A DNA stretch of 16,862 bases from an uncultured Oscillospiraceae bacterium (GCA_910577805.1 CAJTOE010000037.1:1-16862); one strand, 5' to 3'. Numbered from the stretch's first letter, positions 7,045 to 14,396 are shown. The notes: generated from the letters alone by a model not told the origin. A program made the numbers and translations.

Positions 7045-7062
7045 GTGACGGATGAGGGTGAG
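7045..7062 (-). repeat. Relic of the CTCATCCGTC repeat
   Basis: On the minus strand this reads CTCACCCTCATCCGTCAC, the same end motif as the repeats at 11572-11622 and 14397-14557. The two hairpins that normally follow are absent. It lies between the stop of the lipoprotein gene (7083) and the LysR promoter, where no hairpin terminator is visible. Confidence 0.6.
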
Positions 7063-7082
7063 AAAACGTACCCCCCTGATTA

Positions 7083-8714
7083 CTATGGACGCAGTTCAGA
7101 CACCGGTCCCAGCTCATAGCCTTCCCCGTTCCAGACCACCGGCGCGATGACATCGGCAACATAGTCGGTAAAACCGCACGCTATCCCTGCAACACACTGA
7201 ATTTGTCCATCCTCAAAAGAAAAAGTGATGTAAGTTCCAATGTCGACACGCTGCACCGGCTCCGTGTGCCCCTCCACAGACACCTCCAGGGACAGTTCCC
7301 TGCTGGTGAGCAGCAGCGTGCTTGCCTCCGGGTCATATTCCGCCCAAATATCCAGCGTGGAGCAGTCCGGAGCAGAACAAGAATTCCCGTCAAAGATATA
7401 AACTGCCGTCAGGGATATCCCGGTCCCGGAACCGGCCCCCAGCAAAACTGCCACCTCGTCCTCGCCGTCTCCATCCAGGTCCGCAAGCATCAGCTCCGGG
7501 TTCCACCCTCTGTGGATAATTCCTCCCCAGTAGATGGGATAGTATCCTGTCTCATCCCCTTGGCGCAGTACCACGCCACTGGGATCTTTCATCTCATACA
7601 CGCCGTACAGCGTCACATCCGCTTCATCATCCCCAGCCATAGGGAAAAGCAGATTTTCCCAGAGATATTCGGAGGGAATTTCATAACTGTCGTTCAAAAT
7701 CTGGCCGATTTCAACGATTTCACGGGGCAGCTCGTCTGCGGGGAGATCGTACACCCGCTCCGGCGGCTCGTCCTCCAGCAGCATGTCTATGAATGGCTCT
7801 ACATAAACCTGCATTTTCGCAAGAGGTTTGTTCATTTCGGACACCGGCCCCCACGCATAGCCTTCTCCGGTCCAGACCACCGGGCCAATGATCTCGCTGT
7901 CATATCTCTGCCCACCGTAGTCCAGCGCCGCCCAATAAGATATCTGCCCATTCTCACAGGAATACGCAATCTGACTGCCGGTCCGAATCCGCATATCCTG
8001 CTTCAGGTGCTCCTCCATCTCCCCGTCCATGGAAACATCCAGAAACCGGTCCCCGCTGGTGAGCCGGACCATGTGGTCCTCCGGGCAATACTCCGCCTGA
8101 ATCTCCAGCAGGGAGTTGTCCGGCACAGTCCACGCAAACGTATCCAGCTCAAATAGGTACAGGTCCTGCACCGACTCTCCCGTACCGCCCGCCTGGGAAT
8201 GCAGGCAGACTGCCGCCTCGTCCTGACCGTCTCCGTCCAGGTCCGCAATGGAGAGCCAGGGGTTGGCGCCCATGAGCAGATTCCCGCTCCAGTCCAGGGG
8301 CGCATACTCCGCCCGGTCTCCCTGACGCAGGACGATTCCCCGGCAGTCCAAGCGAAAGAGGTCCGGCCCGACCTGCATTCCCATCCCCTGGGGAATGCCC
8401 TCCACCACGCCGTACAGGGTCACGTCCGCCGCCTCGTCCCAGGCCAGGGGAATCAGCGTATCCCGCCAAAAATCCTGCCGTACTGCTTTGTACAGCGTCA
8501 GCGCCTCCCGCGGCAGCTCATCCACCGGGAGGTTGTGTACCAGCTCCGGCGGCTCGTTGGCCAGCACGGCGGCGCTGGGTCCCGCCGGGACCTCCACCAG
8601 AAACCGGACTGTGTCCGGCTGCGCATCTGGCGGCGGCGGGGTCTGCGTCTGTGTCTGGGCACAGCCCGCCAGAAACACAGCCGCCAGCAGACAACATAGC
8701 AGATATTTTTTCAT
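7083..8714 (-). CDS. Lipoprotein with two tandem DLDGDG-loop domains
   Basis: A 543-residue predicted lipoprotein. The N-terminus MKKYLLCCLLAAVFLAGC is a lipoprotein signal with cleavage before C18, followed by a Q/T/P-rich linker. The rest is a tandem duplication: copy 1 runs from about residue 54 to 300 and copy 2 from 316 to 543. The copies share EPPE.V..LP.DELPRE, EADVTLYGV (EAADVTLYGV in copy 1), VLRQGD, ADLDGDG.DE.AV.L, GTG.S and VVW.GEGY..GPVSE in the same order. The DLDGDG segments (from D158 and D412) resemble calcium loops of FG-GAP or VCBS-type proteins. The function is unknown; a surface binding or sensing role is inference only. The ATG at 8714 has GGGGGA upstream. It is transcribed alone from the promoter at 8746-8774. 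Similar clostridial lipoproteins often carry one such domain. Confidence 0.85.
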   Translation of the reverse strand: MKKYLLCCLLAAVFLAGCAQTQTQTPPPPDAQPDTVRFLVEVPAGPSAAVLANEPPELVHNLPVDELPREALTLYKAVRQDFWRDTLIPLAWDEAADVTLYGVVEGIPQGMGMQVGPDLFRLDCRGIVLRQGDRAEYAPLDWSGNLLMGANPWLSIADLDGDGQDEAAVCLHSQAGGTGESVQDLYLFELDTFAWTVPDNSLLEIQAEYCPEDHMVRLTSGDRFLDVSMDGEMEEHLKQDMRIRTGSQIAYSCENGQISYWAALDYGGQRYDSEIIGPVVWTGEGYAWGPVSEMNKPLAKMQVYVEPFIDMLLEDEPPERVYDLPADELPREIVEIGQILNDSYEIPSEYLWENLLFPMAGDDEADVTLYGVYEMKDPSGVVLRQGDETGYYPIYWGGIIHRGWNPELMLADLDGDGEDEVAVLLGAGSGTGISLTAVYIFDGNSCSAPDCSTLDIWAEYDPEASTLLLTSRELSLEVSVEGHTEPVQRVDIGTYITFSFEDGQIQCVAGIACGFTDYVADVIAPVVWNGEGYELGPVSELRP

Positions 8715-8745
8715 CGCAATTCCCCCAAATCAAACGTTTTTATAG

Positions 8746-8774
8746 ATTCTATCGAAAAATCCGGCACAGGTCAA
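8746..8774 (-). promoter_or_regulatory. Promoter of the lipoprotein gene
   Basis: On the minus strand, TTGACC (8774-8769) and TAGAAT (8751-8746) are separated by 17 bases. The leader is about 25 bases, ending in a GGGGGA ribosome site. Confidence 0.7.
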
Positions 8775-8811
8775 ATGACAAAACAGTTACAGTTTGCCGG
8801 AAAACGTCGAA

Positions 8812-8843
8812 ACGGGCCGCTGCCAAGTCAGGCAGCGGCCCGT
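8812..8843 (-). terminator. Terminator of the BceAB-type operon
   Basis: A perfect 13-bp GC-rich stem (8812-8824 with 8831-8843) has a 6-base loop. It lies 12 bases past the permease stop. On the minus strand it is followed by a broken T tract (TT, then CGACGTTTT), so termination may be moderate. Confidence 0.75.
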
Positions 8844-8855
8844 GGGGATTCCCCC

Positions 8856-10682
8856 TCATCTCTGTTTACACGCCATCCGGCGGCAGGTCAGGGAGGTTGC
8901 CAGGAAATACCCGCCGTACACCAGCAAAAGCATCAGCGTGGTCACCACGGTACTGTGGACGGTGTCCACCTTTCCTACCTCCGCGATAATGTCGTTAGCG
9001 GCCTTCATACCCACGATGGAGTGGACCAGCGCCAGCCCCAGGGGAATGAGAAACGCCAGTGCCACCTGCTGCGTGGCGGACCGGGCCACCATCTTTTCCT
9101 CCGCCCCCAGACGGCGCAGAATATGATACCGTCCCGTGTTGTCCGCCGCCTGGCTCAACTGCTGGAGCGCCAGCACCGCCGCCGCCGACAGCAAAAATGT
9201 GAAGCCCAGATACAGCCCCAGAAACAGGACCAGTATTTTACTGCCCATCAGGTCGGCGTACAGATTCAGGCGGCTCTCCGCCCGGACGACCACGTCATTT
9301 TGCAGCTCCTGGACCAGAGGGAGGATTTGCGTTTCCGCCTCAGAGGGTTCGACAGCATAGTCGGCACACCAAATCTGCCGCCGGATATCCAGTCTTTGCG
9401 CTGTCTCGTCCGAGACTACCACCCACGTCAGCCCCAGACTTCCAGTCACCAGCGCCTCGCTATAGTCCTCCTGGAGATAGGGCAGCTCCCCGGTGTAGGG
9501 GGCAAGCCCCTGCCGCTGGAGAAGGGCGTTGTAATCCGTCACCCGGACCGCCGCGCTGGCCTCATGAACGCCGGTGATTTCGGGGTCATTGTAGTAGAAA
9601 AGCGCGTCGTACTGCCATTCCAGCAGGTCTTGGGGAATCAAATTCCGAAAATCCACCAGCTCCACATCTCCGGACTGATTCTGCACGGTGATGTCAAAGG
9701 GCGCTTGCTCGTCCGTGTTGCCCTCGATGGTGCTGTTCAGGCCGATGCAGCTTGCGGTGATGCCGATGGACAGCAGAAGAAGGATACAGATCACCGTCTG
9801 GGACAGGTAGGTGGTGTGGACCCGGCTCAACCACTGGCGCAGGGTGAACAGGTTGAGGTTTGTAAAATAAAACCGGGGGTTCCCCTGGGCGAACTTCATC
9901 ACAAAGCCGGACAGGGATTTGAAAATCAGCAGGGACCCAATGGTGCCCAGAGACAGCATCACCACGCAGACAGGCAGGACGGCGATTGCGATAGCCATGC
10001 CAAAGGTGAGCAGGATCGCGTAAGCGGCCGCCAGGCAGACCACACCCAGCACCAGCTGGATCACCGCCACCCGCAGGGGACGCTGGCGCAGCTCCTCGTT
10101 TTTCCGCTCCCCCTGCATCAGGTCAATGAGCTTGGCTTTGGACACCTGCACGCCGCTGAACAGCATCACGATCAGGAAGATAATGCCAAAATACAAAATC
10201 GTCTTACCCAAGGCCCGCATAGAGAAAGCCAGCTCAAATTCCGCCATGTGAATAGAGAACATGGACAGCGTCAGGGCGGACAACCCCTGGGAGGCGGCAA
10301 AGCCCACCAGCAAACCCAGAACCAGGGAGATGATCCCCACAATGCCCGTCTCCAGGAACAGAATCAGCGACACCTGGCCCTGGCTCAGGCCCAGGAGCAG
10401 GTAGGTGCCCAGCTCCCGCTTCCGGCGGCGGAGCAGAAAGTTGTTGGCGTATAGAATCAGGCAGGCCAGCACCACCGACACAAACACGGAAAACACGTCC
10501 ATCATGACAAAAATAGATGCGACGATGGGGTTTCCGTTCTGGCCGAGAAAGACCATGGCGGACTGGCCGTCCAGGGAGTTGAAGGTGTAGAACAGCCCCA
10601 CGCCGAAGGTGAGGGTGAGCAAGTAGACCCCGTAGTCCCGGAAAGACCGGCGCACGTTGCGTGCGGCAAGCTTACAAAACAT
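8856..10682 (-). CDS. BceB/VraG-type ABC transporter permease (FtsX domains)
   Basis: A 608-residue membrane protein with about ten predicted transmembrane helices and a large extracellular domain (roughly residues 315-477) between helices 7 and 8. This is the hallmark layout of BceB-type permeases, which with BceA confer resistance to or sense cell-wall-active peptides in Firmicutes. The N-terminus MFCKLAARNVRRSFRDYGVY and the cytoplasmic RRRKRELGTYLLLGL segment fit the FtsX permease family, and a second FtsX-like region follows the extracellular domain (RYHILRRLGAEEKMVARSA). Its ATG overlaps the last 11 bases of the ATPase gene, so the two are translationally coupled. The substrate is unknown, and no histidine kinase or response regulator of the Bce type lies within the window. 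Confidence 0.9.
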   Translation of the reverse strand: MFCKLAARNVRRSFRDYGVYLLTLTFGVGLFYTFNSLDGQSAMVFLGQNGNPIVASIFVMMDVFSVFVSVVLACLILYANNFLLRRRKRELGTYLLLGLSQGQVSLILFLETGIVGIISLVLGLLVGFAASQGLSALTLSMFSIHMAEFELAFSMRALGKTILYFGIIFLIVMLFSGVQVSKAKLIDLMQGERKNEELRQRPLRVAVIQLVLGVVCLAAAYAILLTFGMAIAIAVLPVCVVMLSLGTIGSLLIFKSLSGFVMKFAQGNPRFYFTNLNLFTLRQWLSRVHTTYLSQTVICILLLLSIGITASCIGLNSTIEGNTDEQAPFDITVQNQSGDVELVDFRNLIPQDLLEWQYDALFYYNDPEITGVHEASAAVRVTDYNALLQRQGLAPYTGELPYLQEDYSEALVTGSLGLTWVVVSDETAQRLDIRRQIWCADYAVEPSEAETQILPLVQELQNDVVVRAESRLNLYADLMGSKILVLFLGLYLGFTFLLSAAAVLALQQLSQAADNTGRYHILRRLGAEEKMVARSATQQVALAFLIPLGLALVHSIVGMKAANDIIAEVGKVDTVHSTVVTTLMLLLVYGGYFLATSLTCRRMACKQR

Positions 10683-11442
10683 CTTCCATCTCTCCTCCCA
10701 GCTGTGTCACCACCCGGATGATGCGGGCAAAGAACGTCTTGCGGTCCACGCCGTCCCGGTGCAGCTCCAAAAAAATCTGGCCGTCCCGCAGGAACACCAC
10801 CCGGCGGCAGCAGCTTGCGGTAAAGGCGTCGTGGGTGACCATCAAAATCGTCGCGCCCATCTCCTCGTTGAGGACAGCCAACCGGTCCAGCAGCATCCGG
10901 GAGGACTTGGAATCCAGCGCACCTGTCGGCTCGTCGGCCAGCACCAGGGCCGGGCGGGTGACGATGGCCCGTGCGGCGGCGCACCGCTGCTGCTGGCCTC
11001 CGGACATCTGATAGGGGTACTTGTGCAGACAGTCAGAGATACCCAACAGTTCGGCGGTCTCCTCCACCCGGCGGCGGACCTGGTTCGGCGGTGTGCGCAG
11101 GATGGACAGCGCCAGTGCGATGTTTTCAAAGGCGGTGAGGGTGTCCAACAGGTTGCAGTCCTGGAAGATGAAGCCCAGGCGTTCCCGGCGGAACCGGGCC
11201 AGGGCTTTTCCCCGCATCCGGGTAAGCTCCTGACCGTCGATGACGATAGAGCCGGAGGTGGGGGAATCAATGGTGGACACGCAGTTGAGCAGGGTGGTCT
11301 TGCCGGAGCCGGAGGGACCCATGATACCCACGTATTCCCCCTCCTGGACGGATAAGGACACCCCGTCCAAAGCCTTGGCGGCGGCTTCCCGCTTGCCGTA
11401 GACCTTGGTGAGGTTTTTGACAGTTAAAATTTCGTTGCTCAT
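10672..11442 (-). CDS. BceA-type ABC transporter ATPase
   Basis: A 256-residue nucleotide-binding subunit. Walker A is GPSGSGKTT (42-50), the signature is MSGGQQQR (146-153), Walker B with catalytic E171 is LADEPTGALDS, and the H-loop is VTHD. The C-terminal extension after the H-loop (LRDGQIFLELHRDG, then FFARI) is typical of BceA rather than of LolD or MacB ATPases. It overlaps the permease start by 11 bases. ATG 11442 has AGGGAG about 10 bases upstream. It works at the inner face of the membrane with the downstream permease, probably exporting or freeing targets of antimicrobial peptides (family knowledge; the substrate is not shown here). Confidence 0.93.
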   Translation of the reverse strand: MSNEILTVKNLTKVYGKREAAAKALDGVSLSVQEGEYVGIMGPSGSGKTTLLNCVSTIDSPTSGSIVIDGQELTRMRGKALARFRRERLGFIFQDCNLLDTLTAFENIALALSILRTPPNQVRRRVEETAELLGISDCLHKYPYQMSGGQQQRCAAARAIVTRPALVLADEPTGALDSKSSRMLLDRLAVLNEEMGATILMVTHDAFTASCCRRVVFLRDGQIFLELHRDGVDRKTFFARIIRVVTQLGGEMEDVL

Positions 11443-11469
11443 AATCGTATGCTCCCTTTCCGAAGAAGT

Positions 11470-11497
11470 GTACTAAGGATAGCATACAGTTTGTAAA
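11470..11497 (-). promoter_or_regulatory. Probable promoter of the BceAB-type operon
   Basis: On the minus strand, TTTACA (11497-11492) and TAGTAC (11475-11470) are 16 bases apart. The -10 box is weak, which would suit activation by the direct-repeat site just upstream. An alternative -10, TATGCT at 11486-11481, has no good -35 box. Confidence 0.5.
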
Positions 11498-11514
11498 AAT
11501 CTCGAAAGAGAAGT

Positions 11515-11536
11515 TTAGGATTTTATTAAGGTTTTT
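11515..11536. promoter_or_regulatory. Candidate direct-repeat operator upstream of the BceAB-type operon
   Basis: Two adjacent 11-bp units, TTAGGATTTTA (11515-11525) and TTAAGGTTTTT (11526-11536), match at 8 of 11 positions. An 11-bp direct repeat just upstream of a -35 box is the usual layout for OmpR/PhoB-family response regulators, including BceR-like ones. The repeat sits 18 bases upstream of the proposed -35 box. The binding protein is not in the window. Confidence 0.45.
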
Positions 11537-11571
11537 TAAAAAATGGATAAAAGAGGCAGGGGGGGATTTTT

Positions 11572-11622
11572 CACCCTCATCCGTCACGCTTCGCGTGCCA
11601 CCTTCCCCCGTGAGGGGGAAGG
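11572..11622 (+). repeat. Two-hairpin repeat unit (CTCATCCGTC family)
   Basis: The unit starts CACCCTCATCCGTC. Hairpin 1 follows (CACGC, loop TTC, GCGTG; 11585-11597). Hairpin 2 is CCTTCCCCC (11601-11609), loop GTGA, GGGGGAAGG (11614-11622). The same architecture appears twice at 14397-14557. It lies in the 307-base gap between the divergent ATPase (start 11442) and ridA. That gap holds the ATPase promoter and operator, this unit, the 47-bp repeat copy B and the ridA promoter, and no gene. Confidence 0.85.
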
Positions 11623-11639
11623 CTTCGGAGGTAAACAGA

Positions 11640-11686
11640 AGTCTGTACAAAATGACCCGCCCAGGGGGGCGGGTCCCACAGTTCAC
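11640..11686 (+). repeat. 47-bp hairpin repeat, copy B
   Basis: This copy matches 4792-4838 at 42 of 47 positions. Its core forms a perfect 9-bp stem, GACCCGCCC with GGGCGGGTC around an AGGG loop. It follows the two-hairpin unit by 17 bases and ends 2 bases before the -35 box of ridA. Confidence 0.85.
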
Positions 11687-11688
11687 AC

Positions 11689-11716
11689 TTGCAATTCACG
11701 CAGTTTATATTATAAT
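11689..11716 (+). promoter_or_regulatory. Promoter of ridA
   Basis: TTGCAA (11689-11694) and a perfect TATAAT (11711-11716) are separated by 16 bases. The leader to ATG 11750 is about 27 bases and contains AGAAAGGA. Confidence 0.8.
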
Positions 11717-11749
11717 AGGAATATCAAGTACAGAAAGGACGGTTTTTCC

Positions 11750-12124
11750 ATGAACCAGACCATTACCGCAGAACACGCCCCTGCCGCAGTCGGCCCCTAC
11801 TGCCACGCCAAGCTGGCTGGCAATACCCTGTACACCTCCGGCCAGCTCGGCCTGATTCCCTCCACCGGCGAGCTGCCCCAGGGCGTGGAGGCCCAGGCCG
11901 CTCAGGCGCTGGACAATCTGACGGCTGTGCTGGCCGCCGCCGGCATGAGCTGTGCAGACGTGGTGAAAACCACCGTATTTTTGGCGGATATGAACGATTT
12001 CGCCGCCATCAACGCCATTTATGCCAAATACTTCCCCGGCGAAGCCCCCGCCCGCTCCTGCGTCCAGGTCGCCGCCCTGCCCAAAGGCGCGCTCTTTGAA
12101 ATCGAGGCGGTAGCCGTCCGCTGA
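11750..12124 (+). CDS. ridA: RidA family reactive intermediate/imine deaminase
   Basis: A 124-residue protein of the RidA/YjgF/YER057c family, the usual length. RidA is a cytoplasmic trimer that hydrolyses reactive enamine/imine intermediates (for example 2-aminoacrylate from serine dehydratase), protecting PLP enzymes. Visible features are the N-terminal AVGPYCHAKLAGNTLYTSGQ, the central VVKTTVFLADMNDFAAIN, and the C-terminal PARSCVQVAALPKGALFEIE with the conserved substrate-binding arginine and glutamate. The frame is open upstream to 11543, but that part is repeat DNA. ATG 11750 has AGAAAGGA upstream and starts at the domain. It has its own promoter and no obvious partner; the stop is followed by a 149-base gap before the FapA-like gene. 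Confidence 0.93.
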   Translation: MNQTITAEHAPAAVGPYCHAKLAGNTLYTSGQLGLIPSTGELPQGVEAQAAQALDNLTAVLAAAGMSCADVVKTTVFLADMNDFAAINAIYAKYFPGEAPARSCVQVAALPKGALFEIEAVAVR

Positions 12125-12207
12125 CCCGCCCTGTCTGGTCCCAAACGAAGCAGAATAGGAAAAGAACGGTCCCTTTTCTACCGTATTATGCTTTTAGAAG
12201 CTCCTGC

Positions 12208-12236
12208 TTGTAAAGTCGGGGATTATCTAGTATAAT
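12208..12236 (+). promoter_or_regulatory. Promoter of the FapA-like/receiver operon
   Basis: TTGTAA (12208-12213) and a perfect TATAAT (12231-12236) are 17 bases apart, leaving a leader of about 30 bases to the GTG at 12274. Confidence 0.75.
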
Positions 12237-12273
12237 GGACTAAATTATATGGAAGAATGGTGGTGTTGCATAC

Positions 12274-13974
12274 GTGTCGCTGATGGATAAATTCATGTCC
12301 TTCCTGTTCGGTCCCCCACCTGAGGACCCCGCGGAGGACCCCCTCCTTTCGGAGCAGGCTCCGGCAGCGCAGGCGGCTCCGGAGGTCCCCTCTGACCCCT
12401 CTCTGGTCGAGATTTCCCCGGACCACCCGCTCTACAAGCTCTACGAGCTGCGCCGGAAGGAGAACAACAGCCATCTGTACGCACCGAAGGTTTCGCTGGA
12501 CGAGTTCGGCGTACTGCCTCCGGAGCTGGTGAAGCAGGAGAAAAAACGTATTCAGCCGGCGCTGCGCAACGCGGCCAACGCCCGGCTGAAAGCGGCAAAG
12601 GGCACGAAAAAAAGCAAGGACGACGACGAACCTCTGGCCCTGGACGCGGAGCCTTGGTTTTTCATTTCCGCCGACAAGCTGTACGCCTGGACGCTGGTGT
12701 TCCCCCCCGTCGGGGAGGGCCAGGAGCTGTCCCGCGACAGCTTTTACCGGGGCATGTTCGGACAGGATATCTCCTTCGGCGTGGACACCCGCCTGGCGGA
12801 CCGGATGGCCCATGAGGAAAAACGCTATTTCCAGCTCTATCTCATCGCCCACGGCAAGCCCGCGTTCGACGGAAAAAACGGAAACATCGTGGACTACTTC
12901 CCCAGAGAGGTCCAGCGCATTTTTGAGGTAGACGAATTTGACCAGGTGGATTACACCGCCCTGAATCTGATCCACAACGTAAAAGAGGGCCAGGAGATCT
13001 GCCGGTTGATCCTGCCCACCGAGGGCGAGCCGGGCCGGACGGTGCAGGACCAGGAGATCCCCGCGAAAAGCGGAAAGTCCGTCCCCCTGCCCAAGGGGCG
13101 CAATACGGAAATCAGTGAGGACGGCGTCTCCCTGGTGGCCACCATCTCCGGTCACGTGGAGTTCACCGGCCGCAGCTTCCAGGTCCGGCCTGTGATGGAC
13201 GTGGCGGGGGACGTGGATTACTCTGTGGGAGACATCAACTTCCTGGGAGACGTGAACATCAAAGGGGATGTGCGCACCGGCTTCACCGTCCGGGCCAGCG
13301 GCAATATCCAGGTGGGCGGCATGATCGAGGCCGGCAGCACCGTGGAGTCCGGCGGCGACCTGGTCGTGGTCAAGGGCATCCTGGGGGACGGAAACACCGT
13401 CATCCGTGCCCAGCGGTGCCTGTTCTCCAAGTACATCGAAAACGCGACGGTCTATGTCCGGGAAAACCTTCAGACCGACTGCATCTTAAACGGCAATGTC
13501 TACTGCAACGGCGAGGTCCAGGTGCGCTCCGGCCGGGGCAGCATCATGGGCGGGCGTATCTGGGCCGCAGATAAGATCAGCGCCACGGCCGTCGGCTCCA
13601 AATCCGAGTGCCGGACTGCCGTTTCCCTGGGCGGTATGCCCTGCGAAAATTTTGAGCTGGAGTATCTGCGTCAGGAGCTGAAAAAGCTGGAGATGGAGCA
13701 GGAAGAGCTGGAATGCCAGATGGACAGTCCCTCCAAGTCCAGCCTTTTGAGCAAGACGCGCATGAAGCTGACAGTAACGGAGCATAAGCTGCGGCAGCTG
13801 GAGGAGGATATGCCCCAGCCCAACGCCGCGGCAAAGAAAAATAACGGCCGGCTGGAGTGCGGCGTGGCCTATCCGGGTACGGAGCTGACCTTTGGAGAAG
13901 AGCTGCTCCGCCTGCGGCACGAATCCCGCCAGTGTGTGGTCCGGCTGATCAATGGGGAGATCGTGGTGATCTGA
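12274..13974 (+). CDS. FapA (DUF342) family protein
   Basis: A 566-residue cytoplasmic protein of the FapA/DUF342 family. After an N-terminal region of about 120 residues with a proline/alanine-rich stretch and a lysine-rich segment comes the FapA N-terminal domain (with LIAHGKPAFDGKNGNIVDYF). A right-handed beta-helix follows at about residues 308-445, seen as repeated hydrophobic-G-D/N turns (DINFLGDVNIKGDV, ASGNIQVGGMIEAG). A coiled coil at about 463-513 and a short C-terminal strand region complete it. FapA has been linked to polar flagellum assembly in Vibrio, but DUF342 proteins are widespread in Clostridia, including non-motile ones, and their role there is unclear. I place the start at GTG 12274 (GGTGG 8 bases upstream); ATG 12283 is an alternative. 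It is 43 bases upstream of a receiver gene and probably co-transcribed. Confidence 0.88.
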   Translation: MSLMDKFMSFLFGPPPEDPAEDPLLSEQAPAAQAAPEVPSDPSLVEISPDHPLYKLYELRRKENNSHLYAPKVSLDEFGVLPPELVKQEKKRIQPALRNAANARLKAAKGTKKSKDDDEPLALDAEPWFFISADKLYAWTLVFPPVGEGQELSRDSFYRGMFGQDISFGVDTRLADRMAHEEKRYFQLYLIAHGKPAFDGKNGNIVDYFPREVQRIFEVDEFDQVDYTALNLIHNVKEGQEICRLILPTEGEPGRTVQDQEIPAKSGKSVPLPKGRNTEISEDGVSLVATISGHVEFTGRSFQVRPVMDVAGDVDYSVGDINFLGDVNIKGDVRTGFTVRASGNIQVGGMIEAGSTVESGGDLVVVKGILGDGNTVIRAQRCLFSKYIENATVYVRENLQTDCILNGNVYCNGEVQVRSGRGSIMGGRIWAADKISATAVGSKSECRTAVSLGGMPCENFELEYLRQELKKLEMEQEELECQMDSPSKSSLLSKTRMKLTVTEHKLRQLEEDMPQPNAAAKKNNGRLECGVAYPGTELTFGEELLRLRHESRQCVVRLINGEIVVI

Positions 13975-14017
13975 GCAGACCTCATTGGGAAGAATCCAAG
14001 GGAAAGAAGGACTGTGT

Positions 14018-14380
14018 ATGAAGAAAAAGGTTATGGTGGTAGACGACTCCCATATGATAGAGCTGAAAATATGCCGTCTGCTGGAAGGCTCCGCCTTTGA
14101 AGTGACGGCCTATTGTGAAAACGGCGAGGACGCGATCGCCCGTTACGGCGAGGTCCAGCCGGATGTGGTGGCTATGGACATCATCATGCCTGGTATTGAC
14201 GGTCTGGAGACCGCCCAGATCATTTTAGAAGAGCATCCGGAGGCGCGGGTGGTCATGATGTCCTCCCTGGACCAGGAGGACAGCGTCCGGGAGGCTCGCA
14301 TCATTGGCGCACGGGGGTTTCTGTATAAACCCTTTAATCAGGTGTCGCTGCTGAGTGCGTTGGAGCAGGCGCTTTATTGA
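14018..14380 (+). CDS. Single-domain response regulator (CheY-like receiver)
   Basis: A 120-residue protein consisting only of a receiver domain. The acidic pair is D9-D10 (MVVDDS), the phosphoacceptor is D54 (AMDIIMPGIDGLE), the conserved Thr/Ser is S82 (VVMMSS) and the conserved lysine is K104 (YKPF). All residues needed for phosphorylation are present, and there is no output domain. The frame is open from 13985, but ATG 14018 has GAAGG 7 bases upstream and starts directly at the domain. It lies 43 bases after the FapA-like gene, so the pair is likely one transcript. CheY-like proteins act by binding partners; the neighbouring FapA-like protein is a possible one (inference). No kinase or chemotaxis gene is in the window. 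Confidence 0.92.
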   Translation: MKKKVMVVDDSHMIELKICRLLEGSAFEVTAYCENGEDAIARYGEVQPDVVAMDIIMPGIDGLETAQIILEEHPEARVVMMSSLDQEDSVREARIIGARGFLYKPFNQVSLLSALEQALY

Positions 14381-14396
14381 GGTGGGGCGTCCTTCC

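Noticed and set aside
8775..10454. A 559-codon open frame on the plus strand
   Set aside because: It is antisense to the BceB-type permease and crosses its terminator. The product is rich in Gln, His and Arg, as typical of shadow frames.
11543..11749. N-terminal extension of ridA
   Set aside because: The frame is open, but the DNA is made of the two-hairpin unit, the 47-bp repeat and the ridA promoter. The conserved protein starts at ATG 11750.
12155..12200. Possible terminator after ridA (ACGGT/ACCGT and GAAAAG/CTTTTC pairings)
   Set aside because: The stems are only 5-6 bp with competing pairings and no T tract, too weak to report as a feature.
12223..13155. A 310-codon open frame on the minus strand
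   Set aside because: It is antisense to the FapA-like gene and runs through its promoter. No ribosome site or family motif is present.
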